In this document: piece by piece, positions 8,564 to 15,980 of the stretch
Layout of the letters: every line of letters begins with the position of its first letter
Numbering within the stretch: the first letter of the stretch is position 1
From: a bacterium
Lineage (GTDB): Bacteria > Patescibacteriota > Saccharimonadia > Saccharimonadales > UBA4665
Assembly: GCA_021783725.1 (NCBI GenBank)
Contig: JAJXTN010000002.1
Location: 32,203 to 96,202 of the forward strand
Direction: 5' to 3'
Length of the DNA stretch: 64,000 bases
Translations under genes and position numbers: made by a program
The notes under the pieces: generated by a model
What the model saw: the letters and a program-made list of their open reading frames with translations, nothing else
Told to the model about the DNA's origin: nothing
Database searches by the model: none

Positions 8564-8736
8564 ATGTGGCGGAGACTAGGGGGGTATAGAACCCATTGCA
8601 TAGCAATTTGGGGTACGGTACAGCGAGTACGCACGCACCCGGCCTCCTAGCAGGAAGTCGGAGGACACTCTGACGCGGAAATGGACCCTGAATCAAGTTC
8701 AGGGCAGGCTCCGTCCACTATCCCTAACCCCCATTA
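8564..8736 (+). repeat. Structured tRNA-tail element E4
   Basis: The 5' segment TAGGGGGGTATAG can pair with the 3' CTATCCCTAACCCCC. Internal stems include ATTGC/GCAAT, CCTCC/GGAGG and CCCTGAA/TTCAGGG. The block 8623-8645 (containing ACGCACGCACCCGGCC) matches 60356-60378 in the tRNA-Asn array at 21 of 23 positions, and 8683-8716 is identical to 8159-8192. This element therefore links the two arrays. Confidence 0.75.
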
Positions 8737-8778
8737 AATATACGGAGTAAGTTTTCGAATTCGCATTTTCGCTATCTG

Positions 8779-8985
8779 CTAAAGGACGGACCTCGGGTTT
8801 TCAGTTTCATATTTATCGATTCTGGACAAGAAGTCATCAATTGTATTTATTAGATATTCGCATTTCCGATCTAAGGTGTCTAGTATTTTATTTACTTCTG
8901 TAAATTGATTGGAGCCCTCACTCATGAACTCTTTAACAATGCCTATGACTCCATCAATGTCTGTCAGTCTTGCCGCTTCGCTCAT
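8779..8985 (-). CDS. Small coiled-coil hypothetical protein (reverse)
   Basis: A 68-aa charged, helical protein (FTEVNKILDTLDRKCEY, FLSRIDKYETE) without a recognised domain. On the minus strand TACAAT (8997-8992) is 6 nt upstream of ATG, the same leaderless pattern as neighbouring genes, which supports it as real. It resembles the 8249-8497 product in size and coiled-coil character but is the only gene in the accessory region facing the tRNA. Confidence 0.6.
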   Translation of the reverse strand: MSEAARLTDIDGVIGIVKEFMSEGSNQFTEVNKILDTLDRKCEYLINTIDDFLSRIDKYETENPRSVL

Positions 8986-9002
8986 GCCGAAATTGTAGCA
9001 TC

Positions 9003-9062
9003 ACTCGCCGCCCAAAGTTTTCGGGCGTCCGAAGGACGAGGCGAATCCCTCCGTTCCAGCCA
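9003..9062 (+). repeat. Short structured element E5 with tRNA-Gln-tail core
   Basis: Hairpins CGCCC/GGGCG and CGTCC/GGACG precede a core GCGAATCCCTCCGTTCCAGCCA-like tail (9041-9062) related to tRNA-Gln. It lies between the reverse coiled-coil gene and the P-type ATPase; 9063-9217 contains no gene, only the promoter of the latter. Confidence 0.6.
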
Positions 9063-9217
9063 TATAGAACGCAAAGGGTCTTCTAATTCATTGTAGCTCT
9101 TGTATAGGGTCGTTAATATTAATTTGGTCTTTAGTATTGCACGCACACCTCATTAAGTTACGAGTTTATTAAAGTTTTTTCAGCTATCGCTAGCATAAGC
9201 CCTATAATAGATCTTGT

Positions 9218-11719
9218 ATGATTTGGTACAAAGAAGACACAGAACGACTATATGAAATACTGGAAACGTCAGAAGAGGGGCTTTCAAGGCAAGAAGCTTC
9301 AAGCCGCCTGAAAAAATACGGCCAAAACCAGCTAGCTATCAAAAAGGACTCGTTTTGGAAGATACTTTTAGAACCTTTCAGGAATATTTTCGTAGTTGTT
9401 CTTGTTGCGGCCGCAATAGTCAGTCTATTAAGCCATGAGTACTTAGACGCAGTTATTATTGGGATTATTATAGCCGTAAACACCTGTATTTATTATTCCC
9501 AGCAATACGCCACCACAAGAGTCCTGAGGACTCTCAGGGAACATAGCGTTCAGCCGGTTACAGTAATCAGGGGCGCTAAAGAACATTCCATTTCTTCCGT
9601 TAATCTTGTGCCAGGAGATATTATCGTATTGAACGAAGGCGAAAGAGTTCCTGCTGACGCGCGCGTTGTTCATACGGATAATCTACAAGCCAATGAATCG
9701 TCACTTACTGGTGAGTCCGTCCCCGTTCATAAGCATGCTTCAACGCTTGAATCATTAAAACAAATCTACAAGCAAGATAATATGGTGTTTCAAGGAACAT
9801 ACATACTGGCAGGATCGGCTAAAGCGTTGGTGGTCGAGACGGGCGGCAGGACAGAATTTGGCAAGATTGCCGAACTGGCCTCTGACGATCATTCAAAAAG
9901 TCCCGTTCAGGCAAAGACTGATCAACTTATAGCGCTTCTGGTAAAAGTAGTTGGAGTGCTCTCCAGCTTAGTGTTTGTGTTGTCATTAGCTAGAGGGATT
10001 CCCCCGGGAGAAGCATTGCGCTTTGTGCTTTCACTAACTGTGTCGGCGGTTCCCGAAGGGCTGCCAGTTGCGATGACGGTCATCATAGTTTTAGGGATGA
10101 GGCGCATGGCGAAGCAAAAAGCCTTGGTTCGGAACTTTAAAGCAATAGAAGACATCGGTCTAGTGACTACTATTGCGACTGACAAAACCGGCACACTCAC
10201 AAAAAATCACCTTACCATCGTGGATAGCTGGTCATTGGATGGCACCGACGTTATGAATGTAGCAGAGCAAACTATAGATACAGAGGCGACGCTCGCCGAT
10301 CCGCTCGATGAAGCAATTAAAGAAAACACCAGCAAGCACTCCGACTATAAGATAGACGAAATATATCCTTTTGACATAGCTCTTCGAATGAGCGGAGCGT
10401 ATATTAAGCGCGACGGGGTCGTCTATATCAAGGGTTCGCCGGAACATGTCTTAGCCAAGTCCCGCGTTACAAAAGAACAACATCATGCCGCTGAATCTGC
10501 CATGCATGAGCTCGCATCAAAGGGCTACCGAGTTATTGCATTCGGGAAATATGAACCCTCTGGCATGCCGCCTAAAGACCTGAGCGTTATAAAAAATAAT
10601 GAGATAGCCTTTGTAGGCTATCTGGCGTTCGCTGACGAGCTGCGCCCTGAAGTGGCACGGGCAATTAGTGCCGCGCATGAGGCCGGTATTAGTGTTCGGC
10701 TAATCACTGGCGACCATTATGAAACTGCCTACAACATAGGAAGACAAATCGGACTAGCAAATCTCCCCAACCAAGTCATACAGGGTACCGAACTACCCGA
10801 AGAGACACGCGCTCTAGCTCTAGCAATACAGAACAAGTCAATTTTCGCTCGAATATTACCCGAAGATAAATTTAGAATCCTAAAAGCCCTAAAGCAAACA
10901 GAGATTACGGCAATGACTGGCGACGGCGTGAATGACGTCCCCGCTCTTGCAAACGCACATGTCGGCATAGCCATGGGGTCAGGGAGTGATATAGCCAAAG
11001 ATGCGGGAGGTATTGTACTGCTTGACGACAACTTTGCCACCATAATTAAGGCCATAGCCGAAGGACGTAAAATTTTTGATAATATCCGACGAATGCTGTT
11101 TTATCTACTATCTTCGTCACTTGGTGAAGTACTTACAATGATTGGCGCCTTACTATTTGGGTTACCCCTACCTGTGACCGCCATTCAGATTTTATGGATT
11201 AATCTTGTTGCAGACACCGCAATGGTATTACCCCTAGGCCTAGAGCCCGAAGAAGATGGACACATGAAGCGACCGCCAAGACGACCTAAAGACCCGCTAC
11301 TTAACAAAATGCTGCTTAGCAGAATGGCGATCATTGCACTCACCATGGCCGCTGTTACACTTGCTGTCGTGTTCGTGCTTAAGCAACAAGGCCACGACAC
11401 CGCCTACATACAAACGGTTGCTTTCATGACGTTGATTGCCGCCCAATGGATGAATGCATTCAATGCCAGAAGCGAATACAATTCATCCTTCAGTAGAATT
11501 AAGAAAATTAATCACGGGTTGATAGTCGGTTTTGCTCTCGCATTTGGGTTGCAAATGCTCGTCATTTTTGGGCCGCTAATGGCTGCCTTTGACATTCAAA
11601 GTGTTCCTGTACTGACCTTAATTTGGTGCTCAGGTGCCATGGCACTGGCTATTTTGGCCGCCTCAGAACTGCATAAATCGATAGTTCGATCTGTTTTAAG
11701 AAGAAGCCTTAGAACATAA
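9218..11719 (+). CDS. P2-type cation-transporting ATPase (Ca2+-like)
   Basis: An 833-aa P-type ATPase. Visible in order: N-terminal cation-ATPase domain (GLSRQEASSRLKKYGQNQL), SSLTGESVPV actuator loop, M4 motif VPEGLPVAM, phosphorylation motif DKTGTLT, nucleotide-domain KGSPEHVL, hinge MTGDGVNDVPAL, and a six-helix C-terminal region. VPEGLP and the large C-terminal membrane domain indicate a P2 (SERCA/PMR1-like) pump rather than P1B; Ca2+ or another cation is exported. TATAAT (9203-9208) is 9 nt before ATG. It lies between cores at 9041-9062 and 11845-11869. AGG/AGA codons look more frequent than in the core genes around, compatible with transfer. Confidence 0.92.
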   Translation: MIWYKEDTERLYEILETSEEGLSRQEASSRLKKYGQNQLAIKKDSFWKILLEPFRNIFVVVLVAAAIVSLLSHEYLDAVIIGIIIAVNTCIYYSQQYATTRVLRTLREHSVQPVTVIRGAKEHSISSVNLVPGDIIVLNEGERVPADARVVHTDNLQANESSLTGESVPVHKHASTLESLKQIYKQDNMVFQGTYILAGSAKALVVETGGRTEFGKIAELASDDHSKSPVQAKTDQLIALLVKVVGVLSSLVFVLSLARGIPPGEALRFVLSLTVSAVPEGLPVAMTVIIVLGMRRMAKQKALVRNFKAIEDIGLVTTIATDKTGTLTKNHLTIVDSWSLDGTDVMNVAEQTIDTEATLADPLDEAIKENTSKHSDYKIDEIYPFDIALRMSGAYIKRDGVVYIKGSPEHVLAKSRVTKEQHHAAESAMHELASKGYRVIAFGKYEPSGMPPKDLSVIKNNEIAFVGYLAFADELRPEVARAISAAHEAGISVRLITGDHYETAYNIGRQIGLANLPNQVIQGTELPEETRALALAIQNKSIFARILPEDKFRILKALKQTEITAMTGDGVNDVPALANAHVGIAMGSGSDIAKDAGGIVLLDDNFATIIKAIAEGRKIFDNIRRMLFYLLSSSLGEVLTMIGALLFGLPLPVTAIQILWINLVADTAMVLPLGLEPEEDGHMKRPPRRPKDPLLNKMLLSRMAIIALTMAAVTLAVVFVLKQQGHDTAYIQTVAFMTLIAAQWMNAFNARSEYNSSFSRIKKINHGLIVGFALAFGLQMLVIFGPLMAAFDIQSVPVLTLIWCSGAMALAILAASELHKSIVRSVLRRSLRT

Positions 11720-11844
11720 AGGCTAGACTAAAGAACTGTCACCAACAGCACAGAGCTATAAATAACGAAGTTTATCCAACAAAAAGCGAGACATCCGCTA
11801 CATAGTTATTCCCAATCTCATTCGTCTCATTTAGTCCTTAAAAA

Positions 11845-11912
11845 GGTTTCTGACCCGTATGCTCAGCCAGCCTCCGTCGCAGACCTTTTATCAGATCAGC
11901 TATGGAGGATTT
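11845..11912 (+). repeat. Degenerate tRNA-Gln-tail core (11845-11869) plus terminator
   Basis: The 25-nt core begins GGTTTC and ends CAGCCA; it matches the tRNA-Gln tail at 16 of 25 aligned positions without gaps. The hairpin that follows (CCTCCGTCGCAGACC...GGAGGATTTTT) is a diverged copy of the terminator at 7980-8026. It lies 125 nt after the P-type ATPase stop. Confidence 0.65.
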
Positions 11913-12066
11913 TTATTGTGAAGGGTTAAACTCCCGAGTGAGCATTCGGGGTGATCCGGCTTTCATCCTGAAGGCCGGAGCAAGGCAATCTTCTCTTGAA
12001 AGCTATGCTTTCAAAGATGAACTCGCGGGCCTGCAGAAGGTAGGTTGAACCTCTAATCCCCAGCCA
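11913..12066 (+). repeat. Structured tRNA-tail element E2
   Basis: Same arm order as E1: CCCGA/TCGGG; CCGGCTTTC/GAAGGCCGG; TTGAAAGC/GCTTTCAA; CCTGC/GGTAGG; then a core ending TAATCCCCAGCCA. The second and third arms differ completely in sequence from those of E1 yet still pair, while 11928-11954 is identical to E1. The 5' AGGGTTAAAC can pair with the core's GTTGAACCT. It occupies most of the gap before the deaminase gene. Confidence 0.8.
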
Positions 12067-12118
12067 CAACAATTCACATTTTTGATATTTGTATCGATTC
12101 AAATTATAGTATTGATTA

Positions 12119-12607
12119 ATGAAGAGAATTGTTGGTGAAGAGTTAGAAGCTATTAGACCTTTCTTTGAACAAGCCGCGGCTGCTGCAAATAGAGCCACGT
12201 GTTTGCGTGCACATTGTGGATCGGTAATCATCAAGGACAATGTCGTAATCGGCACAGGCTTCAATTCTCCTCCATTAGATGATGAGACTCGACGTACCTG
12301 TAACAACCAATGGGATTTTGATAAGAAACCCAAGTATGACAAGACATGTTGTGTCCACGCCGAATGGCGTGCGGTAATCGACGCCTGCAAAAATAACCCC
12401 GATAAAATAGGTGGCTCAGTACTTTACTTCATGCGCCTTGATGAAGACGGCAATTTCACAGACGCCGGTGAACCAAACTGCACAACCTGCAGTCGCTTTA
12501 CGATGGAGTCTGGTGTAAGCGAATTTGCATTATGGAATGATAACGGTGCGGATGTGTACACCCTACCTGAATACGATCAAAAATCGTATGAATTTTACGT
12601 CAAGTAA
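12119..12607 (+). CDS. Deoxycytidylate deaminase-like protein (ComEB family)
   Basis: A 162-aa zinc-dependent cytidine/dCMP-deaminase-fold protein. The zinc site is CCVHAEW (His and catalytic Glu) and PNCTTC (two Cys); GSVIIKDNVVIGTGFNSPP is the usual substrate-side strand. It probably converts dCMP to dUMP or deaminates a related nucleotide. TATAGT lies 8 nt before ATG. It is preceded by element E2, consistent with cassette cargo; I see no clear 29-nt core in the 120 bp after it, though CCACT/AGTGG (about 12665-12691) is a possible remnant. Confidence 0.85.
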   Translation: MKRIVGEELEAIRPFFEQAAAAANRATCLRAHCGSVIIKDNVVIGTGFNSPPLDDETRRTCNNQWDFDKKPKYDKTCCVHAEWRAVIDACKNNPDKIGGSVLYFMRLDEDGNFTDAGEPNCTTCSRFTMESGVSEFALWNDNGADVYTLPEYDQKSYEFYVK

Positions 12608-12727
12608 ATTGCCAATTTATCAACTGTTTTAAGATATAAGCTCAAAGAAAATTCCAAAGTACGTCCACTAGGGTCAGACGAGCATGAGTGGTTTACGGAT
12701 TGGCGATAATATGGTATTCTATGGTTT

Positions 12728-13249
12728 ATGAGTTTTCGCGAGCATGAGTTAACAGTTGACAAAGTTATCTTGCCAATTGGGGTAGAAGTCCCTTGGGGTG
12801 AATGGCGACAAGCCACGTCTCCAACGGCTCTTTTTACTACCGGCATAAGAGAGTGTATAGCGGTCGCTACATTTGATCCGATTAAACGGGTTGGACATAT
12901 GGCGCATATACTAGCCAACACCCCTTCGCAAGAAGATTTGCTGCCCACTTTTGTAGAATCAATCGTCGATAAGTGTGATGGACAGACCAGTCGGCTAGAG
13001 GTTTGCATTTCTGGAGGCAGAGCCGATGAAGATTCATTACGTCATTTCAGCGCAGCGCTCGGCAGGCGGTCGGCCGTCGTAAGAACCTTCACCGAGCTGG
13101 GCATACCCGACCCTTGGCACATCGCATGGGATGAAGAATATTTACCACAGAACTTACAGTTGGACTGTTCAACTGGCGACTTCTCACTAACTCGCGTCAG
13201 ACCAATCCCGCGCTGGACACAGAACCCGGCTACCGATAAGGACGCCTAA
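12728..13249 (+). CDS. CheD-like deamidase-fold protein
   Basis: A 173-aa protein. The segment FTTGIRECIAVATFDP through RVGHMAHIL resembles the CheD glutamine deamidase core. Thr37, Cys43 and His60 reproduce the spacing of the Thermotoga maritima CheD triad Thr21-Cys27-His44 (6 and 17 residues), which I recall from the published structure. The C-terminal part (GGRADEDSLRHF) is also CheD-like. No chemotaxis genes are visible, so the target is unknown. It is followed after 3 nt by a P-loop kinase, a two-gene cassette. Confidence 0.65.
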   Translation: MSFREHELTVDKVILPIGVEVPWGEWRQATSPTALFTTGIRECIAVATFDPIKRVGHMAHILANTPSQEDLLPTFVESIVDKCDGQTSRLEVCISGGRADEDSLRHFSAALGRRSAVVRTFTELGIPDPWHIAWDEEYLPQNLQLDCSTGDFSLTRVRPIPRWTQNPATDKDA

Positions 13250-13252
13250 GAT

Positions 13253-13804
13253 ATGTATCTAGCAATGATAAATGGACCGTGTGGAGCCGGTAAAAGCACC
13301 ATAGCTGAGCTTCTAGCTGAGCGACTCCCAGAATCCGTGTTATTGAGCACTGACGCACTTAGGGACACTATGCCCGAACCGCTCATAGCCGATGTATTAG
13401 ACCGTGATGAGCGATACGCTTTGATGAAAGATGTCAGCTTTGTCGGGCGGCAAATTGCTCAAAAAGCCCTTCTGGAAGGCCGAAGTGTCATCTTGGATTC
13501 CATTATGTACGATGATGAGTGGGTAGACCCTTGGGTCAAGATTGGTCAAGCTAGTGGAGCGCTAGTTGCCGATATCTGCGTAATCGCTCCCAAAGCTATT
13601 GTTACCGAACGAGTACTAGCTAGAGACGCCGGTGAAGACAGTCGACTAACACCGGCAAAAATATCTGACCTGTATGATAAAGTGGCCCACTTCTATTCTA
13701 ATCGACCGCGGTCTTTGGTCGTTAGAACCGACGAGCTCACACCAGTCCAAGCCATGCGTACGATTGCATATTATCTAGAGAATCAACTTCCAGACTTAGC
13801 CTAA
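13253..13804 (+). CDS. P-loop kinase (AAA_33/zeta-toxin-like)
   Basis: A 183-aa P-loop NTPase with Walker A GPCGAGKST near the N terminus, a DALRD-containing substrate loop, ILDSIMYDDEW as the Walker B-like strand, and a lid region with ERVLARDAGEDSR. Size matches small-molecule or polynucleotide kinases of the AAA_33/zeta group; the substrate cannot be assigned. It starts 3 nt after the CheD-like gene. Two nt after its stop comes a 29-nt core-like sequence (13806-13834). Confidence 0.75.
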   Translation: MYLAMINGPCGAGKSTIAELLAERLPESVLLSTDALRDTMPEPLIADVLDRDERYALMKDVSFVGRQIAQKALLEGRSVILDSIMYDDEWVDPWVKIGQASGALVADICVIAPKAIVTERVLARDAGEDSRLTPAKISDLYDKVAHFYSNRPRSLVVRTDELTPVQAMRTIAYYLENQLPDLA

Positions 13805-13805
13805 A

Positions 13806-13834
13806 ACTTCAAAGTGCATGCATTCAGGCAACCA
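13806..13834 (+). repeat. 29-nt tail-like core after the kinase gene
   Basis: Begins ACTTCAAAGTG and ends CAACCA, aligning without gaps to the array-B consensus (GTTCGAAGTG...GCYA). It starts 2 nt after the stop codon. A diverged member. Confidence 0.5.
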
Positions 13835-13886
13835 TGTGTAAGTACCCCGAAAGACTTCTTAAAATGTTTTTTGATATGATAGGGCC

Positions 13887-14324
13887 ATGGATGAATTCTT
13901 CATATACGATCCGTTAACCGCAGGCTCAAAAGGTCTAGTTTTTATCGGTGACGAAATACTTGTATATAGGCGTGACCAAAATACTAAATTATATCCACTC
14001 TCAATTGACATCCCAGGCGGAGGGCCTGAAACTAATGAAACACCATTTGATACGTTTCAAAGAGAAGTAAAAGAAGAATTTGGACTCGATGTTGTCCGGT
14101 CCGACATAATATATGTCAAGAAATACCCAAGCACACTTGAGCTAAATAAATTCGCATACTTTCCGGTTGCGAAATTAGAAAGCCATCATAAAGACGACAT
14201 CAAGTTCGGAAACGAAGGCACGGAATATATGTTAATCTCACTGAATGATTTTCTGGAACTTAAGGATGCCTGGCCCGTCTTCCAAAATCGTGCGCGCGAT
14301 TATGCTAAAACTCTAAACTCATAA
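13887..14324 (+). CDS. NUDIX hydrolase
   Basis: A 145-aa NUDIX-fold pyrophosphohydrolase. The NUDIX box G-x5-E-x7-R-E-V-K-E-E-F-G is complete (about residues 49-71), with REVKEEFG holding the metal-binding glutamates. Substrate (a nucleoside diphosphate derivative) cannot be determined. TATGAT (13875-13880) is 6 nt before ATG. The stop codon is immediately followed by a 29-nt core and the next cassette. Confidence 0.88.
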   Translation: MDEFFIYDPLTAGSKGLVFIGDEILVYRRDQNTKLYPLSIDIPGGGPETNETPFDTFQREVKEEFGLDVVRSDIIYVKKYPSTLELNKFAYFPVAKLESHHKDDIKFGNEGTEYMLISLNDFLELKDAWPVFQNRARDYAKTLNS

Positions 14325-14353
14325 TTAAGAAATGCGTCGACTACGGATAGCTA
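14325..14353 (+). repeat. 29-nt tail-like core after NUDIX
   Basis: Begins directly after TAA. Together with the following TAAGCAT it aligns gap-free to the core at 62441 in the tRNA-Asn array (GAARTGCG..., AGCYWTAAGCAT). A weak GACT/AGTC hairpin with T-run follows (14368-14389). Confidence 0.65.
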
Positions 14354-14414
14354 TAAGCATACTTAATGACTGTTACCGACAAGTCTTTTAAAAATTCTGC
14401 GCTATAATCTAGTG

Positions 14415-14939
14415 ATGAATGAGAGGCCTAAGGTATATGCTTTCATAGACAGTCAAAACCTAAATCTAGGCGTTAGATCACTTGGCTGGCAGATTGATTA
14501 CAAAAAATTTCGTTTATACCTCAAAAATAAGTACGGCGTCGTGCAAGCTTTTATGTTTATCGGCTTAATGCCAAACAATCAAAAACTATACACACAGCTA
14601 CAGTCCGCCGGCTTTATTCTAATATTCAAGCCGACAGTGCGCTACTTTGAGAACGGTAAAGAAACTGTTAAAGGAAATGTGGATGCAGAACTAGTGCTTC
14701 ACGCAGCGGCTATTGAGTATTCAAACTACGATAAAGCTATTATCGTAAGTGGTGATGGCGACTTTGCTTGATTGATAGAATATCTAGATGATAAAGATAA
14801 ACTTCTTCATGTTTTTACTCCTAACAGCAAATATTCAAAATTATTAAGACCTTTCGCTAGATATATTATAGAAATAAGTCAGCTAAAATCATCGCTTAAA
14901 TATAAAAAGACCGGCATTGGCGGTCGGTCGAAACCTTAG
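14415..14939 (+). pseudogene. NYN-domain protein with one in-frame TGA
   Basis: Reading from ATG 14415, 6 nt after TATAAT (14403-14408), gives a NYN (PIN-like) ribonuclease domain: YAFIDSQNLNLG, VKGNVDAELVLHA and IIVSGDGDF with the expected acidic residues. A TGA at 14769-14771 interrupts just after SGDGDFA, and the same frame continues for 56 sense codons (LIEYLDDKDKLLHVFTPN, SKLLRPFARYI) to TAG at 14937. Relatives usually have Cys at that position (DGDFxCLxEYL), so the TGA corresponds to one changed base. TGA is a true stop elsewhere. Recent nonsense mutation, readthrough, or selenocysteine are possible; I see no clear SECIS hairpin. Confidence 0.8.
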
Positions 14940-15162
14940 GCCTATCCGGTCATGGTGATACATAAATTATAGCAAAAAAATCCTATACTTGTCAATATCT
15001 GTAAGTTATTGTTTAGTAATATATGGGATTAACTAGATGGGTCTGGTGATCATGGAACTTTCGCACCAAACTATTATCAACAAGCACTTGAACCTTATCT
15101 CTGAATTTATTCAGCATCGTTAATGCTTGCATATGAAGTAGTTATCGCCCAGAATATGATAC

Positions 15163-15579
15163 ATGAAATCTGCAATCGCCCATGAGCGGTTCATAATATC
15201 TATCAATCACGACGAAACCCTACGCTTAATGGACGGGCAAACCATCGGCGACCGCAATAGCCCCTTTTACCCAGAGGCTAAAACAGAAGTGCGCCCTTTA
15301 TCCGATCTAGATCCATTTTACGAACCGGTCAGGGAACTCGGATCGGTTGCATTTGCTGAAAATTTGCGTAAATATCGATACATCGTACAAATGTTCAGCG
15401 ATATGGATATTGTGGTCTACGTACCTCGAGAAGTACCAACTTTTTGGGCAATCGCATCTGAGGATATCGAGCGAGACAATGTTCAAATTATGGTTGCAGA
15501 AGCTGAAGCTCAAGGCTACCGAGATGCTCTACCTTTAGGTGGAGTCCAAATTCGTTTTGACGGTATGATCCCAAACTAA
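15163..15579 (+). CDS. Hypothetical cassette protein
   Basis: A 138-aa soluble protein without recognised domains; it is acidic, with a central FSDMDIVVYVPREVPTFW strand-like segment. No signal peptide or membrane helix. TATGAT (15155-15160) lies 2 nt before this ATG, closer than in other genes, so transcription may start elsewhere. The 220 bp before it hold no gene that I can see. It lies in the same direction as the other cargo genes. Confidence 0.6.
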   Translation: MKSAIAHERFIISINHDETLRLMDGQTIGDRNSPFYPEAKTEVRPLSDLDPFYEPVRELGSVAFAENLRKYRYIVQMFSDMDIVVYVPREVPTFWAIASEDIERDNVQIMVAEAEAQGYRDALPLGGVQIRFDGMIPN

Positions 15580-15632
15580 AAAGTCGAGGGGCGTCTGCTA
15601 GTGACTACAATCTCAGATTATTATCGTAATCT
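15580..15632 (+). repeat. Possible degenerate core plus hairpin
   Basis: Directly after TAA, AAAGTCGAGG...GTGACTA weakly resembles the 29-nt core; AGATTA/TAATCT (15615-15632) forms a hairpin immediately before the next promoter. Position matches other cassette ends; sequence similarity is low. Confidence 0.3.
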
Positions 15633-15646
15633 GATATAATCGGGCC

Positions 15647-15919
15647 ATGTGTGAATACAATAGACCTTTTGACGTTCCGTACGGCCAGCATCCGGATGAT
15701 TATTATGGACCGGCGCCGATTACCGTACTGCCACCAGACGCTTGGGCCCGACGAGCGTCCGAATTAACGCCAGATGAAGCAACAATTATCGAACAAGTAG
15801 TTCAAGACGCGGCTAGTATCGCGGCTGACGTGCATCTGTATCGGTCACTAGCCTCACCACTGCTCGGCATCGCACTCCAGCCCGGCGACGGCCCAACCGT
15901 GAAAATCTGGGAACATTAA
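15647..15919 (+). CDS. Hypothetical cassette protein
   Basis: A 90-aa protein with a proline/aromatic-rich N terminus (RPFDVPYGQHPDDYYGP) and a helical C-terminal half (DEATIIEQVVQDAASIAADV). Not recognised. TATAAT (15635-15640) lies 6 nt before the ATG, which supports expression. It is the last gene of the first accessory region; the convergent copper locus begins 60 bp later. Confidence 0.6.
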   Translation: MCEYNRPFDVPYGQHPDDYYGPAPITVLPPDAWARRASELTPDEATIIEQVVQDAASIAADVHLYRSLASPLLGIALQPGDGPTVKIWEH

Positions 15920-15980
15920 ATCACTATCCTATTTGTATACTAATAATTTAATACTTCACTACCTGTTAGGTGATTAACAA

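Noticed and set aside
7835..9062. CRISPR array
   Set aside because: Repeats are irregular in length and spacing, contain multiple hairpins and end in tRNA tails; no cas genes.
14769..14771. Genome-wide reassignment of TGA (Gly code of Gracilibacteria/Absconditabacteria)
   Set aside because: Several genes end cleanly in TGA (e.g. 20316, 25676, 27437) and long genes here contain no in-frame TGA.
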